Part shown: one piece after another, positions 46,881 to 55,321 of the stretch
Layout of the letters: every line of letters begins with the position of its first letter
Numbering within the stretch: position 1 is the stretch's first letter
Assembly: GCF_024498955.1 (NCBI RefSeq)
Contig: NZ_CP093311.1
Coordinates: 2,356,001 to 2,420,000, forward strand
Direction: 5' to 3'
Source: Thermomonas paludicola
GTDB lineage: Bacteria > Pseudomonadota > Gammaproteobacteria > Xanthomonadales > Xanthomonadaceae
DNA length: 64,000 nucleotides
The notes under the pieces: generated by a model
Told to the model about the DNA's origin: nothing
Databases searched by the model: none
Seen by the model: the letters and a program-made list of their open reading frames with translations, nothing else
Translations under genes and position numbers: made by a program

Positions 46881-48236
46881 TCATGGCGATGGCAGCATGA
46901 TCTCCACGCGCAGTCCCGGGGCGTTGTCCAGCAACACGATGCGCCCGCCGTGGTGCTGCACGATGGCGCGAACCAGGCTCAGCCCAAGGCCGATGCCGGG
47001 CGAGCCTCGGTGCGTCTCCAGGCGTTGGAAGCGGTCGAACACGCGCGCGCGCTCGGCCTGCGGAATGCCCGGGCCGTGATCGGCAACCCGCAGCAGCGCG
47101 AAGCCCGGCGTGGCGTCCAGCGCCACGTCCACGTCGCCGCCAGCCGGCGCGTACTTCAACGCATTGTCCAGCAGGTTCACCACCAGCTGGAACAGCTGAT
47201 CCCGATCCCCGCGCACGGCCGCATCCTGCAGCGAGAGCAACATCCGGCTGCCCCGCTCGGCCGCAATCGGCGCGTACATGTCCACCGCATCCTCGATCAC
47301 GGCGCGCAGATCCAGCAGCGGCGCGTCCTCACCGGCCGCCTGCGCCTCGATCCTGGCCAGCCGCAACAGCGCGCCGAAGGCCAGCAGCAGTTGGTCGGTT
47401 TCCGCCAGCGCCTTGTCCAGCTTGCGCTGCGCGCCGATGCCGTGCTGCTGCTGGCGCAGGTCTTCCAATCGATTGCGCAGCCGCGTCAACGGCGTGCGCA
47501 GGTCATGGGCGATGTGGTCGGTGGCATGCCGCACCCCGCCCAGCAAGTCCTCGATGCGATCCAGCATTGCGTTGAAACGCTGCGCCACCTGGTCGAAGGC
47601 GTCGCCACTGTGATCCAGCGGTGCGCGCAGGTTCAGCTCGCCGCTGCTCACGCGAGCCACCGTGGCCTCCAGACTGCGCAGCCGGCGCGCCACCCAGCGC
47701 GAGATCAGCCAGCCCACCAGGGCGCCCAGTGCAACCGTGACCAGCAACGCCAACAGCGCCGCCTGCTGCATCAGCGACAGCAAGTGATCCTGCGCTTGCA
47801 GGCGTTGCCCGGCGAGCAGGACCTCGCCACCGCGCATGGCCTGTTCAAAGGCCAGCACATGCACGGTCTGCCCCGGCTCCGGGGCGTGCTCGCTGAATTC
47901 CACCCAGCGTCCACGCCGCCCCGGCGTGCGCAGATCCGGCAATCTGCCCAGCAAGCTGGTTCCGTTTGCTTCGACCAGTGCGTACACCGCATCCGGATCG
48001 CCATCGGCATCGTGGACGCGTTCCTGCAGCTCCGCCAGCAGTGCCGCGCGCCCGCCTTCACGGTAGATATCGACCAGCGTGATGGCATCGCTGCGCACCA
48101 GTTCACGAACATCATGCAGCAGCAGGGTGGACACCGCGTAATACACGCCCGCGCCGATCAGCACGAAGGCAGCCAGGAAAAATCCCATCACGACCAGCGC
48201 CAGCCGGCCACTGGTGGAGGACAGGAACCGCCTCAT
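46881..48236 (-). CDS. Sensor histidine kinase
   Basis: 451-residue membrane kinase. Two transmembrane helices (about 12-35 and 160-180) flank a periplasmic sensor domain. A HAMP domain (about 180-235) is followed by the phosphoacceptor HIAHDLRTPLTRLRNRLEDL, the N-box NLLDNALKYAP, the G1 box VADHGPGIP and the G2 box GIGLGLSLVRAIVQHHGG. It pairs with the overlapping OmpR-type regulator (ATGA). The signal is unknown; the two Asr-like genes upstream suggest an acid or envelope signal as an inference. Confidence 0.93.
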   Translation of the reverse strand: MRRFLSSTSGRLALVVMGFFLAAFVLIGAGVYYAVSTLLLHDVRELVRSDAITLVDIYREGGRAALLAELQERVHDADGDPDAVYALVEANGTSLLGRLPDLRTPGRRGRWVEFSEHAPEPGQTVHVLAFEQAMRGGEVLLAGQRLQAQDHLLSLMQQAALLALLVTVALGALVGWLISRWVARRLRSLEATVARVSSGELNLRAPLDHSGDAFDQVAQRFNAMLDRIEDLLGGVRHATDHIAHDLRTPLTRLRNRLEDLRQQQHGIGAQRKLDKALAETDQLLLAFGALLRLARIEAQAAGEDAPLLDLRAVIEDAVDMYAPIAAERGSRMLLSLQDAAVRGDRDQLFQLVVNLLDNALKYAPAGGDVDVALDATPGFALLRVADHGPGIPQAERARVFDRFQRLETHRGSPGIGLGLSLVRAIVQHHGGRIVLLDNAPGLRVEIMLPSP

Positions 48237-48910
48237 TCGCCCAACCGGTAGCCAGCACCGCGCACGGTATGCAGCAGCGGCTTGTCGAATCCGTGGTCGA
48301 TCTTCTGCCGCAGGCGGCTGATGTGCACGTCGATGACGTTGGTCTGCGGGTCGAAGTGATAGTCCCACACGGCTTCCAACAGCATCGTCCGGGTCACCAC
48401 CTGCCCGGCATGCCGCATCAGGTATTCCAGCAGGCGGAATTCACGTGGCTGCAGTTCGATGCGGCGACCATCACGGAGGGCCTCGCGCGCAAGCAGATCC
48501 AGCTGCAGCCCACCCGCTTGCAGCCGGGTGGGTTCGCGCTCACCGCTGCCGCGACTGCGGCGAACGATGCCGTCCAGGCGCGCGCTCAATTCGGCAAACG
48601 CAAACGGCTTGACCAGGTAATCGTCGGCGCCGGCGCGCAGGCCTTCGACGCGGTGCTCGGTATCGCCAAGCGCGGTCAGCAGGAGAATGGGGACGTGGTT
48701 GCCGGCGCCGCGCAGGGTGCGCAGCAGGGTCATCCCGTCCAGCCCCGGCAGCATGCGATCCAGCACGACCGCGTCATAGCGCTCGGTACTGGCCAGGAAC
48801 AGCCCCTGCCTGCCATCGTCGGCATGATCCAGCGCATGCCCGTCCTCGCGCAGACCCTTGGCGATGAAGCCGGCGGTGTGGGCATCGTCTTCGACCAACA
48901 GAACGCGCAT
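48233..48910 (-). CDS. OmpR/PhoB-family response regulator
   Basis: 225 residues. The receiver domain has acidic pair LLVEDDAHTAG, the phospho-Asp in AVVLDRMLPGLDGMTLL near residue 51, and LLTALGDTEHRVEGL and DDYLVKPFAF. The C-terminal winged helix ends HTVRGAGYRLGE. It is the cognate of the overlapping histidine kinase. It starts 22 bp after the terminator of the Asr-like genes, so some read-through or a short own promoter is needed. Confidence 0.95.
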   Translation of the reverse strand: MRVLLVEDDAHTAGFIAKGLREDGHALDHADDGRQGLFLASTERYDAVVLDRMLPGLDGMTLLRTLRGAGNHVPILLLTALGDTEHRVEGLRAGADDYLVKPFAFAELSARLDGIVRRSRGSGEREPTRLQAGGLQLDLLAREALRDGRRIELQPREFRLLEYLMRHAGQVVTRTMLLEAVWDYHFDPQTNVIDVHISRLRQKIDHGFDKPLLHTVRGAGYRLGE

Positions 48911-48931
48911 GGCAACTCCCTTTCACAAAAA

Positions 48932-48965
48932 GCATACCCCGCAGGCTTGCGTCTGCGGGGCATGC
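48932..48965 (-). terminator. Terminator of the Asr-like genes
   Basis: GCATACCCCGCAG pairs with CTGCGGGGCATGC with one mismatch. On the minus strand a TTTTTG follows. It lies 77 bp after the stop of the second Asr-like gene and just before the response-regulator ATG. Confidence 0.75.
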
Positions 48966-49041
48966 GGCCAATGCGGCGATCGAGGCGGCACGGCAGGGGG
49001 AAGACGCCCTGCATGCCGCCCCGGGGGAGCGCCGGACTGAC

Positions 49042-49269
49042 TCAGCTCTTGGCCGGGGCCGGCGCGGCGGCCTGGGCCGGACCCGCCTTGTGGTGCTTGC
49101 GGTGATGCTTCTTGTGCTTGACCGGCGCGGTGGCCGACTTGGCCGGCGTGCTGCTGGCGGCGGGCTGGGCGGGGGCGGTGCTGGACTGCGCGGCCGGCAC
49201 GGCGGCAAGGGCAGCACCGGTCAGCGCGGTCAAGGCCGCGGCGAGCAGGGATTGGCGAAGGATATTCAT
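49042..49269 (-). CDS. Small exported basic protein, Asr-like (copy 2)
   Basis: 75 residues. Signal peptide MNILRQSLLAAALTALTGAALA, then Ala/Pro/Ser/Thr-rich sequence and a His/Lys block VKHKKHHRKHHKAGPAQ. The layout resembles the acid-shock protein Asr of E. coli (exported, Ala/Pro-rich, with HHK-type basic repeats), although sequence identity in such low-complexity proteins proves little. It lies 70 bp behind copy 1. E. coli asr is switched on by the RstA/RstB two-component pair; here a two-component pair is directly downstream. Confidence 0.7.
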   Translation of the reverse strand: MNILRQSLLAAALTALTGAALAAVPAAQSSTAPAQPAASSTPAKSATAPVKHKKHHRKHHKAGPAQAAAPAPAKS

Positions 49270-49339
49270 GCGGATGTCCTCGAAAGACAGGAAATGCTTC
49301 AAGCGAGCGCCGACGCGCGGGGCAGCCGGCGCGCGGGGC

Positions 49340-49561
49340 TTACTTCTTGGCCGGGGCCGCCGGGGTGGCCATGCTTGCCGACGCATCAGCGGCCTTCTTC
49401 GCCGGGGCCTTCTTCGCCTCGTGCTTGGCGGGGGCCGCCTTGGCAGCGGCAGCCTTGGCAGGCGCGGCCGGGGTGGCAGGCGTCGCCGGGGTGGCAGCGA
49501 ACGCGGCGCCGGTCAGGCCGGCCAATGCAACGGCGATCAGGGACTTGCTCAGGGTGTTCAT
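49340..49561 (-). CDS. Small exported basic protein, Asr-like (copy 1)
   Basis: 73 residues. Signal peptide MNTLSKSLIAVALAGLTGAAFA, close to that of copy 2. The mature part is built almost only of Ala, Pro, Lys and Thr (ATPATPATPAAPAK, then KHEAKKAPAKKAAD). It is a paralogue of copy 2, from tandem duplication. A GAGAGGAAA site precedes the ATG. Role as above: periplasmic, maybe protecting against acid or binding anions; unproven. Confidence 0.7.
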   Translation of the reverse strand: MNTLSKSLIAVALAGLTGAAFAATPATPATPAAPAKAAAAKAAPAKHEAKKAPAKKAADASASMATPAAPAKK

Positions 49562-49685
49562 TGCGGTTTCCTCTCGGGATCTGGGTTCGTTGGGGGAGAT
49601 CCCCAGCGCATGTGCAGGATGCCGCCCCGCCCCTCACCCCAGGCTTGCCGCCGGATGAACGTTTCGTAATGTTCGCGCTGCGGGA

Positions 49686-51161
49686 TTACAGCCCCTGCGC
49701 GGCCTGCGCCACCGCGCGGAACAGGGCGCGGCCCTTGTTCATGGTTTCGTCCCATTCTTTTTCGGGATCGGAATCGAACACGATGCCGGCGCCGGCCTGC
49801 ACGTGCAGCTTGCCGTCCTGGATCACCGCGGTGCGGATGGCGATGGCGGTATCGGCATCGCCGTGCCAGCCGATGTAACCGATCGCCCCGGCATACACGT
49901 TGCGCTTGACCGGCTCCAGTTCGCGGATGATCTCCAGCGCGCGGATCTTGGGCGCGCCGGACACGGTGCCGGCCGGAAACGTGGCGCGCAGCACGTCGGC
50001 ATAGCTCAGGCCCGGCTGCAGCGTGCCGGTGACTTCGCTGACGATGTGCATGACGTGGCTGTAGCGCTCGATCACGAAGCGTTCGCCCACCTCCACGCTG
50101 CCGGCGCGGCTGACCCGGCCGGTGTCGTTGCGGCCCAGATCGATCAGCATCAGGTGTTCGGCGCGCTCCTTCGGATCGGCCAGCAACTCGACTTCCAGCG
50201 CCTGATCCTCCTCCACCGTCCTGCCGCGCGGGCGGGTACCGGCAATCGGGCGCACGGTGACCTTGCCGTCCTGCAGGCGCACCAGGATTTCCGGCGATGA
50301 GCCCACCACCTGGGTGCCGCCAACATCGAGGAAGTACATGTACGGCGACGGGTTGAGTGCACGCAGCGCGCGATACACGTCCACCGGGCGCGCATTGAAT
50401 GGCACCGACAACCGCTGCGACAGCACGACCTGGAACACGTCGCCAGCGGCGATGTACTCCTTGGCTTTCGCCACTGCGGAAAGGAAGCCCTCGCGGGTGA
50501 AGCCGGAGCGGAAATGCGCTTCGTCCAGCGCCGCCGGCTGCAAGGTTTCCGGATAGCCGGCGCCGCCGTGGCGCAGGCGATGCGCCAGCGCATCCAGCCG
50601 ACGGTTGGCGCGCGCCCACGCCTGCGGCGCGCGCGGGTCGGCGTGCACGATCAGATAGAGGCGACCCTTGAGATTGTCGAACACCGCGACTTCTTCGCTG
50701 AGCATCAGCAGGATGTCGGGGGTTCCCAGCTCATCCGGCTTGGGGTTGGCCTGCAGGCGCTGCTCGATGTACTCCACGCACTCGAAGCCGAACCAGCCCA
50801 CCAGCCCGCCGGCAAAGCCGGGCAAACCCGCGACCTTGGGTACCCGGTGCGCGGCGCGCAGGGCTTCCACTTCCGCCAGTGGGTCGGCCACCTCGCGCGT
50901 TTCCACGATCTCGCCACACTCGCGCACCGCCAGCGTGCGATCGCGGAACTCATATACCCGGCGTGCCGGCAGGCCGATGATGGAATAGCGCCCAAAGCGC
51001 TCGCCACCTTCCACCGATTCGAACAGATAGGTATGCGGGCCGTCGGCCAGCTTCAGGTACACGGACAGCGGCGTATCGAGGTCGGACAGCACCTCGCGCA
51101 CCACCGGGACAAGGGTGAAGCCGTCAGCGGCGTGCTGGTCGAACTGGGCGTGCGTGATCAC
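49686..51161 (-). CDS. trpE: Anthranilate synthase component I
   Basis: 491-residue chorismate-using subunit of anthranilate synthase. The N-terminal part carries the feedback-site region [28 protein letters not shown] (in parts). The C-terminal chorismate-binding domain has [34 protein letters not shown] (in parts), [11 protein letters not shown] and [18 protein letters not shown]. The start is a GTG at 51161 with GAAGGA 9 bases upstream. The Trp-rich leader frame overlaps the first 38 bases in another frame. Monocistronic or with the Asr-like genes; trpG is elsewhere. Confidence 0.96.
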   Translation of the reverse strand: MITHAQFDQHAADGFTLVPVVREVLSDLDTPLSVYLKLADGPHTYLFESVEGGERFGRYSIIGLPARRVYEFRDRTLAVRECGEIVETREVADPLAEVEALRAAHRVPKVAGLPGFAGGLVGWFGFECVEYIEQRLQANPKPDELGTPDILLMLSEEVAVFDNLKGRLYLIVHADPRAPQAWARANRRLDALAHRLRHGGAGYPETLQPAALDEAHFRSGFTREGFLSAVAKAKEYIAAGDVFQVVLSQRLSVPFNARPVDVYRALRALNPSPYMYFLDVGGTQVVGSSPEILVRLQDGKVTVRPIAGTRPRGRTVEEDQALEVELLADPKERAEHLMLIDLGRNDTGRVSRAGSVEVGERFVIERYSHVMHIVSEVTGTLQPGLSYADVLRATFPAGTVSGAPKIRALEIIRELEPVKRNVYAGAIGYIGWHGDADTAIAIRTAVIQDGKLHVQAGAGIVFDSDPEKEWDETMNKGRALFRAVAQAAQGL

Positions 51162-51258
51162 GTAGGGCGTCCTTCGAAACAGGCATGAAAGCGAACGGGG
51201 CGGCATTGCCACGCCACCATCGCCAGCTGTGCTCAAACGAAGGGATTGCCCGGTTCAT
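51124..51258 (-). CDS. trpL: trp leader peptide overlapping trpE
   Basis: 44-codon frame starting [18 protein letters not shown], with three Trp codons in four positions (AGC TGG CGA TGG TGG). It has its own promoter and no untranslated leader, and its stop lies inside trpE. No terminator hairpin separates it from trpE. CCTTCG in its codons 6-8 (51238-51243) can pair with CGAAGG (51171-51176), which covers the trpE ribosome binding site. A ribosome stalled at the Trp codons could free that site. The peptide and promoter are seen; the mechanism is inferred. Confidence 0.65.
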   Translation of the reverse strand: MNRAIPSFEHSWRWWRGNAAPFAFMPVSKDALRDHARPVRPARR

Positions 51259-51265
51259 GTGCCCA

Positions 51266-51295
51266 ACTTTAGCGGCAGCCGGTGCAATGGTGCAA
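51266..51295 (-). promoter_or_regulatory. trp promoter upstream of trpL
   Basis: On the minus strand TTGCAC (51290-51295), 18 bp, TAAAGT (51266-51271), then seven bases to the trpL ATG. The transcript would start at or next to the ATG. Confidence 0.6.
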
Positions 51296-51382
51296 ACGGG
51301 CTTTGTTGCACAAACCCATCTTTGAACGGAATGGCCCCAGCCCCAGACGGATTCATCCCACGACCACCGTCTGCGGGCCAAG

Positions 51383-52172
51383 CCGGGATCAGCACCGCCA
51401 CTTACTACCAATGGAAGTCGAAGTACGGCGGCATGGAGGCGTCGGACCTGAGGCGGGTGAAGGATCTGGAAGCCGAGAACGCCAAGCTCAAGCGGATGTA
51501 CGCCGAGCTGGCGCTCGACAATGCGGCGATGAAGGAGTTGATCGCAAAAAAACTGTAGGGCCGGCGCAGAAGCGCGAGGCGGTTCGCTTCCTTGTGGAGA
51601 CGCAGGGGCGCCCGCTTCGCCGGTCTTGCGACTGTGTCGGCCTGTCGCGCTCGGCATGGTATGCGCCGCCGCTGGACTGGACGGTGCGTGATGCCGAACT
51701 GATTGCCGCGTTGGCGAAGCTGGTGGAGGAACGCCCCAGCCGTGGGTTCGGGAAGTGCTGCCAACGCCTGGAGAAGATCCATCCGCACTGGAACGACAAG
51801 CGGATCTACCGGGTGTACTGCGCCATGAAGCTCAACCTGCGCCGTGCCGCGAGCCGACGCCTGCCCAAACGCGAGCGCGTGCCGCTGTACGTGCCTGAGC
51901 ATCCCGACACCGTCTGGTCAGCGGACTTCATGCTTGATGCGCTGGCCTGTGGCCGCAGCTTCCGCACCTTCAACATCATCGACGACTTCAACCGGGAGAT
52001 CGTGCATATCGAAGTCGATACCTCAATCACTTCGCAACGCTTGGTCCGCATCTTCGAACAGATCCGCCAGGAGCGACCGCTGCCGCAGGTGCTGCGCACC
52101 GACAACGGCCCGGAGTTCCTGGGCGAGGCCTTCACTGCGTGGGCCAAGGCCAATGGCATGGCAATCCTGTAA
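51383..52172 (+). mobile_element. IS3-family element, truncated at both ends
   Basis: OrfA lacks its N-terminal helix-turn-helix: the recognisable part starts at GISTATYYQWKSKYGGM and ends KELIAKKL at 51558. OrfB is read after a -1 slip on seven A (51546-51552) followed by C, the usual IS3 signal. OrfB shows VWSADFMLDAL (first Asp) and LRTDNGPEFLGEAF (second Asp), but stops at MAIL before the third catalytic residue (Glu). Transposition by this copy is therefore impossible. A tandem 10-base repeat TGTAATGACC marks the broken right end (about 52168-52188). Confidence 0.88.
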
Positions 52173-52463
52173 TGACCTGTAATGACCCAGTGATTTCCTG
52201 CTCAGGTGCTACCTTTTCACGGAGAGCACGATGAGCCAAGTGCTGGATTCGGTCATCGCCGCGCATCAGTAGCCGCGCATCACAACCCCGCAAACGACAA
52301 GGCCCGCAACTTGCGTTGCGGGCCTTGTGCGTTATGGGCGATCAGGATGCAAATTGCTTTCGCAGGTCGGAGAAAACCCACCCAAGCATCAGGGAGCTAC
52401 TGATTGGTGGGTGTCCCGGTTCTTGTTGTTGAAATGGTGCCCCTGTTTTCTGTTTTCCCCTAA
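52173..52463 (+). other. Spacer with an orphan leader-like frame and hairpin
   Basis: Contains a 13-codon frame MSQVLDSVIAAHQ (52230-52271) with a GGAGAG ribosome binding site, then the strong hairpin at 52297-52328. Beyond it the sequence is less GC-rich and shows no gene; TGGGTGTCCCGGTTC near 52406 could be the end of an insertion sequence. No gene follows on the plus strand. Confidence 0.45.
52297..52328 (+). terminator. Strong hairpin, terminator-like
   Basis: Perfect 14-bp stem ACAAGGCCCGCAAC/GTTGCGGGCCTTGT with a TTGC loop, 25 bases behind the stop of the 13-codon frame. No T run follows, so its action as a terminator is uncertain. Confidence 0.6.
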
Positions 52464-52580
52464 TCAGGCACAGGGAAGAAAATTCGCCACGCTCGTTTTT
52501 TCGTAGAACATCGATGGATCACGATAGCCTATGGCATCCAAAGTTTTGTCATTTGCCACTTTGTGGATGGAATCAAATAC
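52464..52580 (-). pseudogene. C-terminal tail of a protein cut by IS30, IS3 OrfB-like
   Basis: The minus strand is open from the IS30 end to a TGA at 52464-52466 and reads VFDSIHKVANDKTLDAIG, then YRDPSMFYEKTSVANF. The ADVFDxI start and the IGYxxPxxFE pattern recall C-termini of IS3-family OrfB. It does not continue the RHS frame found on the other side of IS30. Weak identification. Confidence 0.35.
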
Positions 52581-53635
52581 GGCGAGTTCAACTCTGATTC
52601 GCAACAGTGTTGATTGATTCCCCGTTGAGGACTTCGAGGGGCGTTTTGAAGCCGAGTATCTTTCTGGGGCGGTTGTACAAGCGCTGCTCGACCCAACGCA
52701 GATAATCGTCGGTGAGGGTGCTGAAGTCCATGCTGCGTGGCAAGTATTGGCGCGCCAGGCCGTTGCCGTTTTCGTTGCTGCCGCGCTGCCATGCCGAGTA
52801 GGGATCGGCGAAGTAGAAATCGCTCTTCAGTGCGCAGGCGATGAACGGATGGTCGGCAAATTCCTTGCCGTTATCGGAGGTCAGCGTGTGCACAACCCGA
52901 CGCAACCTGCCGAGGCGGCGCAGGATGGCATTGCGCACGTTCTCGGCGGTGCCATCTGGCGAGTAGGCAAGCAAATGCAGGCGGCTGCGACGTTCGGTCA
53001 TGGTGACGACCACCGCCTTGCCGCTGGCGGCGCGCATGGTGTCCAGCTCCCAGTCGCCAATGCGGCTGCGGGTTTCCACGATGGCGGGTCGCGTCGACCA
53101 ATGACGACGATGCAGCAACTGGCCGCGGCCGTCACGCAGACCGCGCTTGCGGCGTTTGCGACGGCGTCGGCGCAGCTGTTTGAATAACGTGCCGCCTCGG
53201 CGTTGGTCGGCGTAGATGTATTGGTAGATCCACTCGTGGCTGGCCAGCCCGGCGCGCCCGGCAATTTGTGCGGGGCTGTGGTCTTCGGCCAGCAGGGCTT
53301 CGATTTGTCGAATGCACTCGGCGTCGATGCGTCCGCGCCGGCTGGCACGCAGGCGGCGCTGCTGCATCAATTGATGCGCCACATTCGGCTGGTAGCGCCG
53401 GCCAGTCCGGTTGCGGCGAAGCTCGCGGCTAATTGTACTGGGTGCACGCTCCAGCATCAGGGCAATGGATCTGATGCTGAAACAGGCTTCGTGCAGGGCG
53501 TGGATGCGATATCGTTCGTGCAGGTTCAGGCGGCTTGCGGCCATGGGCAACTCCACTTGGCGGTGAGGTTGCTCAGGCTAAACCGCCTGAACCCCTTTAC
53601 CACCGCTGGTGTTGCGTTACGGAGTTGAACTCGCC
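52581..53635 (-). mobile_element. IS30-family insertion sequence, complete
   Basis: About 1055 bp bounded by inverted repeats GGCGAGTTCAACTC at 52581-52594 and 53622-53635 (14 identical bases, similarity continuing with GCAACA). It contains one intact transposase. The flanks (TAC left, CCC right) show no target duplication, and sequences on the two sides come from different genes, so the ends have recombined since insertion. Confidence 0.88.
52588..53544 (-). CDS. IS30-family transposase
   Basis: 318 residues, apparently intact. The N-terminal helix-turn-helix region contains IRSIALMLERAPSTISRELRRN. The DDE catalytic residues lie in IGDWELDTM (first Asp), LTSDNGKEFADH (second Asp) and GSNENGNGLARQYLP (Glu). 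It ends PRKILGFKTPLEVLNG, the typical IS30 tail. The ATG at 53544 has a GGAG site upstream; a GTG four codons earlier is possible. Confidence 0.93.
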   Translation of the reverse strand: MAASRLNLHERYRIHALHEACFSIRSIALMLERAPSTISRELRRNRTGRRYQPNVAHQLMQQRRLRASRRGRIDAECIRQIEALLAEDHSPAQIAGRAGLASHEWIYQYIYADQRRGGTLFKQLRRRRRKRRKRGLRDGRGQLLHRRHWSTRPAIVETRSRIGDWELDTMRAASGKAVVVTMTERRSRLHLLAYSPDGTAENVRNAILRRLGRLRRVVHTLTSDNGKEFADHPFIACALKSDFYFADPYSAWQRGSNENGNGLARQYLPRSMDFSTLTDDYLRWVEQRLYNRPRKILGFKTPLEVLNGESINTVANQS

Positions 53636-53989
53636 CCCGGTATACCCGGCGCGGTTGTCGTTGGCTCGGTTCAGCAACCTCCCATACGGCTCGTATTCGC
53701 TGGTCTCGATGATAGCGCCCGTTGCACTGGTCTTGGCAATGGGTGAGCCCAGGGCGTCGGTGTGCAGGTAGCGGATGGTGGTCGTGCTGCCGGCCAGCGG
53801 GCGGCTGATCTCCGCCAGCAGGCTGCCGGCCAGATACGCATTGGCGATGCGCTGGTTGGTTGTTTCATCCCGTTGCCAGACCAGCCGTCCGTCCTGGGCA
53901 TATTGGCTGTATTGCAGCTGGCCGCCGGCCACGTCCTGGCGCACCCGTCGGCCTTGGGCGTCGTAGCGGTCTCGTGCTGGAGCTTTGAC
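53636..53989 (-). pseudogene. RHS repeat protein fragment
   Basis: Open frame of about 115 residues reading RYDAQGRRVRQDV, then YLAGSLLAEISRPLAG, YLHTDALGSPIAKTS and YEPYGRLLNRANDNRAGYTG. These are YD-repeat and RHS-core signatures preceding the conserved toxin junction. The upstream end merges into IS3 sequence and the downstream end is cut by IS30. A remnant of an RHS polymorphic-toxin gene. Confidence 0.8.
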
Positions 53990-54090
53990 ACACTGATCCC
54001 GCAGCAGCTCATGCTCGGCACCATCCGGTGCGCCTTCAGGAACGACAGCCAGTCGTTATTGGTGAACTGGCAACCTTGGCCGGTGACCTT
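53990..54090 (-). pseudogene. IS3-family OrfB fragment
   Basis: In a different frame from the RHS piece the minus strand reads GQGCQFTNNDWLSFLKAHRM and VPSMS. This is the IS3 OrfB segment around the second catalytic Asp (usual form SDQGSQFTSxxW). Both ends are lost. The remaining 105 bp to the rpe stop show no gene. Confidence 0.6.
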
Positions 54091-54195
54091 CGACCAAGGG
54101 TCGGCCGCGCTGCACGCGGGGACGAGGCGGCACCGGCAGCTCCACCAAGGTTCGAGGCGGCTGCAAACCCAGGCTTCGCCCGTGCCGCGCCGGGT

Positions 54196-54867
54196 TCAAC
54201 GCGCGGCAACCACCGCCTGCTTCATCGCCGCGATCACGGCGGCGTAATCGGATTTTCCGAAGATCGCGCTGCCGGCGACGAAGGTGTCCGCACCCGCCTG
54301 CGCGATCGCGCCGATGTTGTCGGGCTTGACGCCACCATCCACTTCCAGCCGGATCGGCCGGCCGCTGGCATCGATCATCGCCCGCACCGTGCGCAGCTTG
54401 TCCAGCGTGGAGGGAATGAATGCCTGCCCACCGAAGCCGGGGTTGACCGACATCAGCAGCACGTAGTCGATGTCGCCAAGCAGGTAGTCCAGCACGTCCA
54501 GCGAGCTGGCAGGATTGAACACCAGCCCGGCCTGGCAGCCCAGCGACTTGATCAGCTGCACGCTGCGATGCACGTGCCTGCTGGCCTCGGGATGAAAGCT
54601 GATGTGGCTGGCGCCGGCGTCGGCGAACATCGGGATCAGGCCGTCCACCGGCTCCACCATCAGGTGCACGTCGATCGGCGCGGTGACGCCGTGCTTGCGC
54701 AACGCCTCGCACACCAGCGGGCCGATGGTGAGGTTGGGCACGTAATGGTTGTCCATCACGTCGAAATGCACCCACTCGGCGCCTGCGTTGATCACGCTGT
54801 CCACTTCCTCGCCCAGCCTGGCGAAATTGGCGGACAGGATGGAGGGGGCGATGACGGTCGGTTGCAT
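54196..54867 (-). CDS. rpe: Ribulose-phosphate 3-epimerase
   Basis: 223-residue TIM-barrel enzyme interconverting ribulose 5-phosphate and xylulose 5-phosphate. It begins [21 protein letters not shown]. It has [19 protein letters not shown] with metal-binding His/Asp, [22 protein letters not shown] and [12 protein letters not shown]. The ATG at 54867 follows GGAAGAAG; a GTG two codons earlier overlaps the stop of the DnaJ-domain gene (GTGA). Confidence 0.97.
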   Translation of the reverse strand: MQPTVIAPSILSANFARLGEEVDSVINAGAEWVHFDVMDNHYVPNLTIGPLVCEALRKHGVTAPIDVHLMVEPVDGLIPMFADAGASHISFHPEASRHVHRSVQLIKSLGCQAGLVFNPASSLDVLDYLLGDIDYVLLMSVNPGFGGQAFIPSTLDKLRTVRAMIDASGRPIRLEVDGGVKPDNIGAIAQAGADTFVAGSAIFGKSDYAAVIAAMKQAVVAAR

Positions 54868-54869
54868 GG

Positions 54870-55250
54870 TCACTTCTTCCGTAATTTCTGGATGCGGTCG
54901 TAGGCCGCGTTGATTTCGCGCGATTTGTGTTCCGCCAGCGCCTGCAGCTCCGGCGCGGCGCCGGCCACCCGATCCGGGTGGTACTGGCTCATCAGCTTGC
55001 GATAGGCACGGTCGATGTCGGCGCTGCTGGCATCGCCGGGCAGATTGAACACCTGATACGCCCAGTCCACATCGGCATTGCCGGCGGAGTCGGCCTGCCC
55101 GGCATCATCGGCGTGGCTGCGGCGCGACGAGCGGAACACGTCATGGTCGAAGGCATAGCCGACCAGCAGGCCCAGAAATCCGCCTACCGGATGCTTGAGC
55201 AGCAGCCAGCCTGCGATGAATCCGAAGAATTGTCCGTACCAACGCTTCAT
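54870..55250 (-). CDS. Membrane-anchored J-domain protein, DjlA-like
   Basis: 126 residues. One N-terminal glycine-rich membrane helix ([19 protein letters not shown], residues 6-24, continuing to about 34) resembles that of DjlA. A C-terminal J-domain (about 62-126) has the HPD motif in [10 protein letters not shown]. It stimulates DnaK at the membrane. The central TerB-like domain of full DjlA (about 270 residues) is missing. Confidence 0.87.
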   Translation of the reverse strand: MKRWYGQFFGFIAGWLLLKHPVGGFLGLLVGYAFDHDVFRSSRRSHADDAGQADSAGNADVDWAYQVFNLPGDASSADIDRAYRKLMSQYHPDRVAGAAPELQALAEHKSREINAAYDRIQKLRKK

Positions 55251-55321
55251 CCGCCCAGTTTACAGGGCGCGCGGGCCGTCCCGGCTTTAAACTGGTCGCC
55301 CTTTTCGCGCACCGCACGCCC

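Noticed and set aside
51303-51322. GGGCTTTGTTGCACAAACCC, resembling the end of an IS5-family element
   Set aside because: Only a short near-palindrome with no partner end or transposase nearby; too little to call an element.
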